Positions 1-7,083 of a stretch of DNA of 62,058 nucleotides are shown in pieces. The notes beneath the pieces were generated by a model. The model was not told where the DNA came from, did not search any database, and worked only from the letters and a program-made list of their open reading frames with translations. A program made the position numbers and the translations under genes. This DNA comes from Scalindua sp964437425. Lineage in GTDB: Bacteria; Planctomycetota; Brocadiia; Brocadiales; Scalinduaceae. The stretch covers positions 1 through 62,058 of the forward strand of contig CAYTGO010000015.1 of the NCBI GenBank assembly GCA_964437425.1. The letters run 5' to 3'. Each line of letters begins with the position of its first letter. The first letter of the stretch is position 1.

Positions 1-370
1 AAATAGGTAGTCCCATTTCGGCAAGTTGAGTTGTAATTAATAATCCTCTATGAATGTTTTTGGAATCGAGTATCTGGAGAACCCTCTTCTCTTCGTCTCT
101 AAGAAGAATGTCACGTGCGACTCTCTCGTCCTCTGAATGTGATATTAGACTGTTTGCTCCCGGAGTATCAACCACCTCTATAGTATCGTTAGAGCCGGCA
201 TACATACCTTTGGTTACTTCGACAGTTGTTCCGGGGTAATTTGATACTGTAACGTATTTTCCGGTAAACAAACCAAACAGTACGCTTTTACCTACATTTG
301 GATTACCTACCAGTGCAATGCGATAGTCTACGTTTTTCGATTCAGATTCTTTGTTTTTAGTTTCGTGCAT
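1..370 (-). CDS. feoB: FeoB-type ferrous iron transporter, N-terminal GTPase domain (partial)
   Basis: Runs off the left edge, so only about 123 residues are visible. They form the G domain that gates Fe(II) uptake in FeoB inner-membrane transporters: G1 loop GNPNVGKS at residues 22-29, switch-I region with YPGTTVE, and G3 DTPG, then a segment ending TTQLAEMGLPI that matches the usual FeoB stretch before the G4 motif. The start is the ATG at 370-368. The OprB-like porin gene ends 79 bases upstream on the same strand, and a DtxR/FeoA-type regulator lies 4 kb further up, so this belongs to an iron neighbourhood. The membrane part is outside the window, so a free-standing GTPase relative cannot be excluded. 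Confidence 0.85.
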   Translation of the reverse strand, partial: MHETKNKESESKNVDYRIALVGNPNVGKSVLFGLFTGKYVTVSNYPGTTVEVTKGMYAGSNDTIEVVDTPGANSLISHSEDERVARDILLRDEEKRVLQILDSKNIHRGLLITTQLAEMGLPI

Positions 371-449
371 GTTATAGCCATTACGTAAGTATAAATAGTT
401 AAGTATGATACAAGACTTCGATATTATCTTAAATGAGTCTCAGTTTCAA

Positions 450-1847
450 CTAAAAATTTACTTGAAATCTCAGTATGGAAACTACGGCATTATCCAGATC
501 GGCGTCTGCCCCGGGATTAAAGACAGTCTGTACTCCAGGCTGTATGGCAAGCCATGGAAGAACCTGTGCCTTATACGTTACCTCGATGACCGTTTCATGT
601 CTGTCCATACTGTGAAAAGTTGAGCCATCAGCTTCGGTCACATCTTCAGCATCACGCTTATCTTCACTTATCTGGGCGTGTGCCACTGCCAGACCAAGAA
701 TATCATCCTCTCTACTTGGTATGATCCCTCTATAATGAATACCTCCGCCAACATAAAAATCCACCAGGTTACGATCATCAGGCACTCCACCTATCTGGAA
801 GAAGACACCCAGCCCCGTGTCCCCTTCTCCCGGAAGCAGCATCTGGTCAGCGATAAAATAGACCCCATAATTACCATCATGCTCAATTGGGTCATCGTTC
901 TCATCCGTGTCACGAACATCATCAAATTCATCGCTATGGTACCACCATCCCAGTTTATATGTACCTGGCATTGTTTTGCTATTTACGACATCGCCATAAT
1001 GGTAAACCAGTTCATTAAACGATAGAAATCCTTCCTCGGTGGACAGGTTCGGACGCAATCCACCGTCGTTTGGACCAGGGTCTCCATCAGATATCTCGGT
1101 CATAAAATAAAAATTGTCTGTGACATCCCACCTTGCCCTGAAGCCAAGAGCTGCTACCGGGAAATTGGCTACAGCGATATTATTAGCTATTTCAGCATTA
1201 AAGCCAAATGAGGATTGCACAAAAAGCAAGCCATACTCAGAAACACCAAACTCGGCATTCAAGTCATGTTGTCCTGCTAACAAGGACAATTTTGTACCCG
1301 CAAGGCTGAAAGTGTGTTCATACCAGTATTCATATAGTTTTACGCCATCTTCGCTCTCAAAGTTATTTACCAACTGCAAATCACCTATATAGTCCTCTGA
1401 TGGATTAGCCCCATCGTGGTAGAAAATATGAGTAAAAAAAGTTCCGTTCTTCCAGAGGCTTGCCGACTCTGTATTAAATTCGACGATAAGATCATTATTT
1501 GTCATCCAGCTTATAGAAGTGTCAATATCATTACCGGCTCTCTTTAGACCTCCCGTGTGATTAGTCACAAAGTCATCGGTAGAGACTAAGTCATATGTTA
1601 GACCTTTAGCGGCAAGGGTATCCCTTAGCTTATAATCAAGAAGATGTTCGTGATGAAAAAAACCTGGCTTATACCTGTCAGATGAATGGGTCTTACTTGA
1701 TAAATCAGAAGCAAATTCTTCTTCTCCAGCAGAAACAGATCGAGAAAAATTAATAAATAAAACTAGAAAACTTATAATAATCAAATAAGACAAAAACCTT
1801 TTTGATAATATAAACAACGCAAATACTGGTAAAACTAGTCTTTCCAT
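450..1847 (-). CDS. OprB-like carbohydrate-selective porin family protein
   Basis: A 465-residue outer-membrane beta-barrel candidate. The N-terminus has a basic start and a long hydrophobic stretch (about residues 21-40) ending near SVSAG, consistent with a signal peptide. The rest is rich in alternating aromatic strands and ends in phenylalanine (FQVNF), the usual barrel-insertion signature. Segments such as the DGxxGPNDGG turn and the C-terminal VIEVTYKAQVLPWLAIQP region resemble OprB family porins, which pass sugars and other small solutes. It is followed 79 bases downstream by feoB on the same strand, so it may serve metal uptake here; that role is inferred from position only. Substrate unknown. 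Confidence 0.75.
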   Translation of the reverse strand: MERLVLPVFALFILSKRFLSYLIIISFLVLFINFSRSVSAGEEEFASDLSSKTHSSDRYKPGFFHHEHLLDYKLRDTLAAKGLTYDLVSTDDFVTNHTGGLKRAGNDIDTSISWMTNNDLIVEFNTESASLWKNGTFFTHIFYHDGANPSEDYIGDLQLVNNFESEDGVKLYEYWYEHTFSLAGTKLSLLAGQHDLNAEFGVSEYGLLFVQSSFGFNAEIANNIAVANFPVAALGFRARWDVTDNFYFMTEISDGDPGPNDGGLRPNLSTEEGFLSFNELVYHYGDVVNSKTMPGTYKLGWWYHSDEFDDVRDTDENDDPIEHDGNYGVYFIADQMLLPGEGDTGLGVFFQIGGVPDDRNLVDFYVGGGIHYRGIIPSREDDILGLAVAHAQISEDKRDAEDVTEADGSTFHSMDRHETVIEVTYKAQVLPWLAIQPGVQTVFNPGADADLDNAVVSILRFQVNF

Positions 1848-2121
1848 AAATTAAATACCCTTTCACAGATTTACATAATAAGAAGTTCAATAGAATCAAA
1901 AGAATCTATTGAGATTAAGTCTCAATTGCAGAAGTATACATCTCACCTTCTCAATGTCAATTATAATTTTATTATTTCTAGAATATGTATTTATGTAATA
2001 TGTATCTTAGTTTATAACTCTTTTGTATACAATAGTATACAATTGAATTGATATAATTACCCTATTTGATCTACATCCATCTTATAGTCATGGTTTTAAA
2101 GACGAATAATAATCTGAATGC

Positions 2122-2159
2122 GGTGGTACTAAAAACCCCAGGTGATCTGTTATACCACC
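2122..2159. promoter_or_regulatory. Upstream palindrome A of small-gene locus 1
   Basis: Inverted repeat GGTGGTA (2122-2128) / TACCACC (2153-2159) with a loop containing CCCCAGGT (2136-2143), followed by AATTGTAAC (2163-2171). The same arrangement occurs at 2826-2863 ahead of the paralogous second gene. It sits about 200 bases before the sigma-54-like promoter, so an activator binding site is plausible; a structured RNA is the alternative. Confidence 0.5.
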
Positions 2160-2224
2160 AGTAATTGTAACATCTTATTATTATTGCAGATACTACATCA
2201 AGTATCTAGAATTTTGCATAATCA

Positions 2225-2238
2225 GGGATAAATTACCC
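2225..2238. promoter_or_regulatory. Upstream palindrome B of small-gene locus 1
   Basis: GGGATAAATTACCC, a near-palindrome. Its reverse complement differs at one base from the 14-mer at 2933-2946 ahead of the second gene. Both lie 137 bases before the start of the -24 element, so spacing is conserved along with sequence. Confidence 0.5.
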
Positions 2239-2361
2239 CACCCCTTTATTGCTCAATTTATTTACCTTAAGCATCTTTTATAATTTTTTGTGTCATCTAA
2301 CAGTCAATTATACAACAAGTTAGAGAGCACTTAATTGTTCAGGTCTATTGTTGTTATGCTT

Positions 2362-2377
2362 TGGCACACTGTTTGTG
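2362..2377 (+). promoter_or_regulatory. Sigma-54-like -24/-12 promoter of small gene 1
   Basis: TGGCAC, five bases, TTGTG: matches the sigma-54 consensus TGGCAC-N5-TTGC except for T in place of the final C. It predicts a start near 2387 and a 54-base leader, almost identical to the leader predicted for the paralogue at 3150. Confidence 0.45.
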
Positions 2378-2440
2378 TTATTGTGTGACAGAAGTTCAAA
2401 GTTTAGGTTTTATCTCTTATTTTATATTGAGGAATTAGTT

Positions 2441-2743
2441 ATGAATATTACAAGTGTTGTTCAACAATTAAGTGTCAGTACATCTGAGAGAACTGCATCT
2501 ACTGTCAAGAGTACTCAGCCGAAACGCAAGAGTGACTCAGTACAGATCAGTAGCGCGGGTGCAGCACTCAGCCAGGCAAAAGGTGCTTCAGGTGGCCATG
2601 ATTCTGTGACACTCTCTACAGACGTAAGGTCTGAAGAGAAGAGAGTCTCTTCTGGTGGAATCGAAAGTGTGATGGCCAGATATAAAGAGGCACAGAACTT
2701 TATGTCTCAGATGGAGTCCGGAGCAATCAATAGTGCTGCTTAA
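2441..2743 (+). CDS. Small paralogous protein 1 (FlgM-like DSVQIS motif), function unknown
   Basis: 100 residues starting at the ATG at 2441, chosen because GAGGAATTA lies just upstream and the start MNIT is shared with the paralogue; an in-frame ATG at 2348 overlaps the promoter and is rejected. Three parts are visible: a Ser/Thr-rich N-terminus, KSDSVQIS at about 30-37 (reminiscent of the DKVxIS motif of FlgM-type anti-sigma factors), and a conserved C-terminus RVSSGGIESVMARYKEAQNF. No signal peptide or membrane segment. About 75% identical over the last 70 residues to the protein at 3150. FlgM kinship is only a guess; the C-terminal block is not one I recognise. Confidence 0.65.
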   Translation: MNITSVVQQLSVSTSERTASTVKSTQPKRKSDSVQISSAGAALSQAKGASGGHDSVTLSTDVRSEEKRVSSGGIESVMARYKEAQNFMSQMESGAINSAA

Positions 2744-2825
2744 ACCTTTGTCTTAGATGATAACCAGGTTCAAAGTAGTAACGAGTTTATTGATTTCTCT
2801 GTGGTCAATTAATTGATATATCGAT

Positions 2826-2863
2826 GGTGGTATGAAATACCCCAGGTCGAGGGTTTAACCACC
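2826..2863. promoter_or_regulatory. Upstream palindrome A of small-gene locus 2
   Basis: GGTGGT (2826-2831) / ACCACC (2858-2863) enclosing CCCCAGGT (2840-2847), followed by AATTGTAAC (2868-2876). Counterpart of the element at 2122-2159, lying 206 bases before its promoter against 203 bases there. Confidence 0.5.
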
Positions 2864-2932
2864 CATCAATTGTAACCTGATATATTTCAAATATTTAGCC
2901 GTGATGGCATTAAATAGAAATTGTGATTTGTA

Positions 2933-2946
2933 GGGTAATTTAACCC
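2933..2946. promoter_or_regulatory. Upstream palindrome B of small-gene locus 2
   Basis: GGGTAATTTAACCC, an imperfect palindrome. It matches the reverse complement of 2225-2238 at 13 of 14 bases and lies at the equivalent distance from the promoter. Confidence 0.5.
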
Positions 2947-3068
2947 ACACTTAGTAGTTTGAGATTTGACAATTCAATGCTCATAACAAAATTTAAATAA
3001 ATCGTTAGTTTCAATGTTACTGTCAGTTATGACGTGTAATTTATTTTTTCTTGATTTGTTAGCGATTA

Positions 3069-3084
3069 TGGCATAAGGTTTGAT
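3069..3084 (+). promoter_or_regulatory. Sigma-54-like -24/-12 promoter of small gene 2
   Basis: TGGCAT, five bases, TTGAT: weaker match to the sigma-54 consensus (two departures) but with the exact spacing of the element at 2362 and a predicted 56-base leader. Confidence 0.4.
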
Positions 3085-3149
3085 ATGTTTATGGATGTAG
3101 AAGTGACAAATAGACATATTTTTTAAATGGTAGTGTTAAGGATCTAGTT

Positions 3150-3497
3150 ATGAATATAACAAAGGCCAATCAACAACTAACCAAAAGTGCATCTGAGAAC
3201 GCAGTCAATACAACTGGTCTCAAATCTATTAAAGATCGCACAAAAGAGCAGAGACTAAACAGGACTGGGACGACCACTCAACCTGAAAGAAAATCTGACT
3301 CGGTTCAGATAAGTAAAACTGGTGCAGAACTCAGTAAAGCATCAGGTAGCAATGGCTCAATGAATCCGTCCATAGACGTGCGGTCTGAAGAGAGAAGAGT
3401 CTCTTCCGGTGGAATCGAAAGTGTGATGGCCAGATACAAAGAAGCACAGAATTTTATGGCCCAGATAGATTCAGGATCAATCAATAGTACCGCTTAA
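3150..3497 (+). CDS. Small paralogous protein 2 (FlgM-like DSVQIS motif), function unknown
   Basis: 115 residues, paralogue of the protein at 2441. The N-terminal half differs and is longer (basic, Lys/Arg/Asn-rich). The core KSDSVQIS and the C-terminal block SSGGIESVMARYKEAQNF are identical or nearly so, and both proteins end in SINS/AINS plus two small residues. The ATG follows AAGGATCTAGTT. Both genes stand alone between minus-strand iron genes with duplicated upstream sequence, so the whole transcription unit was probably duplicated. The protein probably acts in the cytoplasm; the function is not recognised. Confidence 0.65.
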   Translation: MNITKANQQLTKSASENAVNTTGLKSIKDRTKEQRLNRTGTTTQPERKSDSVQISKTGAELSKASGSNGSMNPSIDVRSEERRVSSGGIESVMARYKEAQNFMAQIDSGSINSTA

Positions 3498-3605
3498 ACC
3501 CATAAGCTCGGTATCGAGAGATCTACAGGTCCATCCAAGCCTGTGGATTTCTCACGTATTAAACAGATAGAAAATCTGATCACAGCACGTAAACTCCATT
3601 CCACA

Positions 3606-4082
3606 TCAACTTCCTACATATTTCGCAATTAATTTACCAAGATAATGAGTAAGTGTAACGACTAGGATTGTTATCGCAATATGTTCTAAAATCACTTTCC
3701 AGGGTTTTGCACCCTGAGACCTGGCCAGATAGTAGCTTAAAATTGTTAATACCAACATGCCCCAGACAAGATTAATAACAATGGCAGTTGGTAAATCAAA
3801 TATCAGAACAGGGATAACATATGTAACAGCACAAAGCTTTGAAAGGAAGGTTGCTACTGTAGCAGCCCATACCTGAAGCGGTGTACGAGTGTGGTCCGCT
3901 TCTTCAGAAATATGTATACCAAGTGCATCTGACAGTGAATCTGCAATTGCAATTGTCAGTATACCTCCAATCACAATACCCCGTGAATTAGTACCAGAAT
4001 AGAGGCCAATCATCAGACCAAGAGTTGTGATTGTACCGGATGTAAGACCAAATGTTATACCAGTTTTTAAAGACTCTTTCAT
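3606..4082 (-). CDS. VIT1/CCC1-like integral membrane protein
   Basis: 158 residues with about five hydrophobic segments. The N-terminal part GLTSGTITTLGLMIGLYSG followed by IGGILTIAIADSLSDALGIHISEE resembles the first two helices of the VIT1/CCC1 iron and manganese transporter family, including acidic residues at the end of helix 2. It is shorter than full family members (usually over 200 residues). Its start lies 8 bases after the stop of the unknown membrane gene at 4091, and a DtxR-type repressor heads the set, so these three genes probably form one metal-controlled operon. Transport of Fe or Mn is inferred from family resemblance and context. Confidence 0.65.
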   Translation of the reverse strand: MKESLKTGITFGLTSGTITTLGLMIGLYSGTNSRGIVIGGILTIAIADSLSDALGIHISEEADHTRTPLQVWAATVATFLSKLCAVTYVIPVLIFDLPTAIVINLVWGMLVLTILSYYLARSQGAKPWKVILEHIAITILVVTLTHYLGKLIAKYVGS

Positions 4083-4090
4083 TATATTGG

Positions 4091-4591
4091 CTACAACCAG
4101 TAATCAGATTCTTCAGCAGGTTTTATCGACCACATTTTATATATTGGCAAGGAGATGAAAGCGATGAAACACGAACCAAGTATTATGTAAGATGCTATTA
4201 ATGTTGTGGTAAATATTTCTGAAGCGTAGATGATTAAATATGGACCAGACAGATTCAAAACTGCACCTATGAAGGCTGATACATATACAGCGATCTTGAC
4301 CCCCTCACCAGCCTTTGTCAGGGAAAGAATGCGTGACATAACAAATATAATCAGTGGAATCAAGAATGCATGTACATGCATTACCTCAATAACCTCTCCG
4401 TATGACATTGGATAAGAGAACTCTTCACGATAACCCTGAACCTCAGCACTTCCCTTATAGTGATGGCCCATCTGCTCCGATGAAAAATGTGTTCTGTCGT
4501 AGGAGTTGAGGCATGAGAAGAAAAAAGCTGTTCCCATCGCTACGAGAAAGAAGGTGATAAAGATTTTTTTGCTTAGTGTAAATACTGGCAT
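4091..4591 (-). CDS. Four-helix membrane protein of the metal operon, unknown function
   Basis: 166 residues with four predicted membrane helices (about residues 9-26, 70-89, 99-120 and 127-150). A loop of about 40 residues between helices 1 and 2 carries several histidines (THFSSEQMGHHYKG). Helix 2 begins EVIEVMHVHAFLIP, with two His residues near the membrane edge that could bind metal or heme. It sits 24 bases after the DtxR-like gene and 8 bases before the VIT1-like gene. I do not recognise the family; a role in metal handling is inferred from the operon. Confidence 0.6.
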   Translation of the reverse strand: MPVFTLSKKIFITFFLVAMGTAFFFSCLNSYDRTHFSSEQMGHHYKGSAEVQGYREEFSYPMSYGEVIEVMHVHAFLIPLIIFVMSRILSLTKAGEGVKIAVYVSAFIGAVLNLSGPYLIIYASEIFTTTLIASYIILGSCFIAFISLPIYKMWSIKPAEESDYWL

Positions 4592-4615
4592 AGTGATTGT
4601 GATGAATAGTTAAAT

Positions 4616-5305
4616 TCACTTATTAATTACACGGACATAAATACAATTGGCAATGTCATCATCCAGTGACAGTTGAGTTTCACCAAAACTTATAACGAGG
4701 CTGGGCTTTCGATGATGAACAGTAAATTCAAGACCCGGTACTACACCTAGAGAAGAGAGCCATTCTGAATTCTCCTGCGAGCTGGTTGAGAGGTAAACTA
4801 CCTTGGCCTTTATACCTGTTCGCAACCTGGAAAGAGGACCGAATACCGGCTGTAATTTTCGTTTTGTATGCGAACAGCAATCTCCCGGTGGTATCTTTCT
4901 GCCGTGCGGACAAACCGTTGGATGGCCGAGTAAAGTGCAAATGCTCGCAGTAATACCCTCATTAATAAAATGCTCGAATTGGCACGCACCGCGCTCAAAT
5001 ACCTCATCACTGACCCCCAATACATCGTTCAACAACCTCTCTGCCAGTCTATGGCGCCTGATGATATGCGTAGCCTTTTGGTATCCTGTTTCAGTTAGAA
5101 GAACCACTGAGTCATTAACAGTTATCAACTTATCCTCGGCCATATCAGATAAGACAACACCTACAGTTTCCTTTCCAAACTTTTCATACAATGACTCTGT
5201 AGTAGTTGTCTCCTGGTCTTCTGCAGTAACCCAGATGGACTCGAGCAATTCATCTTCTATGAATGCATCCTGCATGCCGTTTTCAGTTTTTTCTGCTTCT
5301 GTCAT
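4616..5305 (-). CDS. DtxR/MntR-family metal-dependent repressor with C-terminal FeoA domain
   Basis: 229 residues. Residues ~15-75 form the winged-helix part. The segment HIIRRHRLAERLLNDVLGVS followed by ACQFEH and CTLLGHPTVCPHGRKIP is the metal-binding and dimerisation signature of DtxR regulators. Residues ~150-227 form an SH3-like FeoA domain (VVYLSTSS...LGVVPGLEFTVHHRKPSLVISFGE). Such proteins sense Fe(II) or Mn(II) and repress uptake genes. The gene is first in a run of three minus-strand genes and has two palindromes immediately upstream (5315-5330, 5332-5353), fitting autorepression. It opens with an acidic extension (EKTENGMQDAFIEDE) that is longer than usual. Confidence 0.88.
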   Translation of the reverse strand: MTEAEKTENGMQDAFIEDELLESIWVTAEDQETTTTESLYEKFGKETVGVVLSDMAEDKLITVNDSVVLLTETGYQKATHIIRRHRLAERLLNDVLGVSDEVFERGACQFEHFINEGITASICTLLGHPTVCPHGRKIPPGDCCSHTKRKLQPVFGPLSRLRTGIKAKVVYLSTSSQENSEWLSSLGVVPGLEFTVHHRKPSLVISFGETQLSLDDDIANCIYVRVINK

Positions 5306-5314
5306 AATCCTAAT

Positions 5315-5330
5315 CTTTTAATGTTAAAAG
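5315..5330. promoter_or_regulatory. Palindrome upstream of the DtxR-like gene
   Basis: CTTTTAA-TG-TTAAAAG, 7-bp arms around a 2-base centre, ending 10 bases before the repressor start codon. Position and symmetry fit an autoregulatory operator; no binding motif for this regulator is known to me. Confidence 0.4.
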
Positions 5331-5331
5331 C

Positions 5332-5353
5332 ATATCAATAATGGTTATGATAT
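5332..5353. promoter_or_regulatory. Second inverted repeat upstream of the DtxR-like gene
   Basis: ATATCA (5332-5337) and TGATAT (5348-5353) with a 10-base spacer, directly beside the 5315 palindrome. Candidate second operator site. Confidence 0.3.
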
Positions 5354-5464
5354 TTTAAGAAATAAAATATTCAATTCAAGATAATACTTTAGATAACTTT
5401 AATCAAATCCAACACAGATAATCTCATCAAAAAAACTTGCTATATCAAACTATCTGATATATAT

Positions 5465-5474
5465 TGACCGGTCA
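5465..5474. promoter_or_regulatory. TGACCGGTCA palindrome upstream of the symporter gene
   Basis: Perfect 10-bp palindrome in an otherwise AT-rich spacer, 79 bases before the symporter start. The octamer TGACCGGT recurs over the start codon itself (5553). Candidate operator pair; no regulator assigned. Confidence 0.25.
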
Positions 5475-5552
5475 TATTGAAGATAGCTGTAAGTTTCTTT
5501 ATTTGCAAACATTAGAAACATTTCAACAAACAAGGGCTAAGAGGTTAATTTC

Positions 5553-7076
5553 ATGACCGGTGGAAAGTTTGGAAAAATATTACTGTACCTCATGATTGCG
5601 GGAATAGTTCTCGGGATAGTTATTGGAGGGTTTTTACCAGAAACAGGTAAGAAACTGGCATTCATTGGAGACTTTTTTATTGGTTACTTGAAAATGCTGG
5701 TCATTCCATTAGTAATTACTTCTATGATCGCAGGTGTTACCGGTCTGGGTGATGTCAGAAAACTGGGTGGGTTGGGAAGAAAGACTATTCTCTACTATAT
5801 GGCAACTACCGGTATCTCTGTCATGATAGGGATTATTTTAGTTGTAATTATTGGTCCCGGAAAAGCAGATACAAAGGAGGAGCAACTTAGATTGCGTGGT
5901 GGCTTCACTTTTTCTGAGTTATCGTATAGCGTTGCCGGTAATCAGATCTCTTTCGAACACGCTCAGGTAAAAAAAGAATTTGATGAAAGGTATATGATCA
6001 TCCTCAAAGACCAGGAAGGTATAAGAGGGAACATCAGTGGCAATAGAGATGAGAACACTTTTATTGTTAGTAATTGGGTCAAAGAAGATGAAGCAACTCA
6101 CAAGATCGTGGCAGTAACTCCAATGACAAATGGTATAGGAGTTGTTTTTGATCTGTCATTGTCAGAAAAAGTTATAGATAAACAGGGACAAACTATCGGT
6201 GAGACGTTGAAGGATGTGTTACTAGGCCTGGCTCCAAATAACATTGTCAAGGCAATGGCGGAAACAAAAATCTTGCCAATAATTGTTTTTGCGATGATAT
6301 TTGGTGCGATTTTGACGACTCTTGGTGAACAGGGAAAGCCTGTCATAAGCTTTTTCATCGGTGCAAATGAAACAATTCTTAAATTCGTACAACTCTTGAT
6401 GCTTATCGCTCCTTTAGGGATCGCCTGCTTAATAGCCGGAAAACTAGGCAATGCGGGAGGAATAGAAAAGTTCGGACTTGAGTTTAAAAAAATTGGATAC
6501 TATGCCATTACGGTTATAGCCGGCTTACTAATACATGCAATAGTCATCCTGCCACTTATCTTGAGGTTTTTTGCAAAACGAAATATCTTCTCTTATGCCA
6601 AGGGGATGAGTACTGCCCTTTTAACTGCTTTAAGCACCGCCTCAAGCTCTGCTACTCTACCTGTTACTATTAAATGTGCAGAAGACAATAATCATGTCTC
6701 ACCTAGAGCAGCCGGTTTTGTATTGCCTTTAGGAGCTACTATCAACATGGACGGCACTGCCTTGTACGAAGCAGTTGCGGCAATTTTTATTGCTCAATTA
6801 TACGGTATCGATTTGGGTATGGGGCATCTGTTTGTAATATTCTTAACGGCCACCCTGGCCGCTATCGGTGCAGCAGGTATACCGGAAGCCGGTCTCGTTA
6901 CAATGGTGATTGTACTGGAAGCGGTAGGTTTACCAATCGAAGGTATTTCAATGATATTAATGATTGATTGGTTTCTAGACAGGTGTAGAACTACTATAAA
7001 TGTATGGGGTGATTCCATAGGTGCTGCATTTATAGACGCGGGCTTAGAACCAGAGCCGAAAAAAGTGACTACATGA
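5553..7076 (+). CDS. Sodium/proton-dependent dicarboxylate or acidic amino acid symporter (DAACS family)
   Basis: 507-residue inner-membrane carrier. The family hallmarks are complete: the serine-rich hairpin STASSSATLPVT (about 364-375), the NMDGTALYEAVAA unbinding loop and the helix MIDWFLDRCRTTINVWGD carrying the Asp, Arg, Thr and Asn that bind substrate and sodium in GltPh and DctA. An insertion of about 90 polar residues (from ~112, KADTKEEQLRLRGG onward to about 215) separates helices 3 and 4 and makes it longer than typical 420-460-residue members; similar insertions are seen in some family members. It stands alone, convergent with uvrC, whose stop is 7 bases away. Substrate not predictable. 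Confidence 0.9.
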   Translation: MTGGKFGKILLYLMIAGIVLGIVIGGFLPETGKKLAFIGDFFIGYLKMLVIPLVITSMIAGVTGLGDVRKLGGLGRKTILYYMATTGISVMIGIILVVIIGPGKADTKEEQLRLRGGFTFSELSYSVAGNQISFEHAQVKKEFDERYMIILKDQEGIRGNISGNRDENTFIVSNWVKEDEATHKIVAVTPMTNGIGVVFDLSLSEKVIDKQGQTIGETLKDVLLGLAPNNIVKAMAETKILPIIVFAMIFGAILTTLGEQGKPVISFFIGANETILKFVQLLMLIAPLGIACLIAGKLGNAGGIEKFGLEFKKIGYYAITVIAGLLIHAIVILPLILRFFAKRNIFSYAKGMSTALLTALSTASSSATLPVTIKCAEDNNHVSPRAAGFVLPLGATINMDGTALYEAVAAIFIAQLYGIDLGMGHLFVIFLTATLAAIGAAGIPEAGLVTMVIVLEAVGLPIEGISMILMIDWFLDRCRTTINVWGDSIGAAFIDAGLEPEPKKVTT

Positions 7077-7083
7077 CGAGCGT

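Noticed and set aside
2348..2440. N-terminal extension of small gene 1 from an ATG at 2348
   Set aside because: It would overlap the sigma-54-like promoter, lacks a ribosome binding site and has no counterpart in the paralogue.
4803..5321. 172-codon frame on the plus strand
   Set aside because: Shadow of the DtxR-like gene, which has clear family motifs on the other strand.
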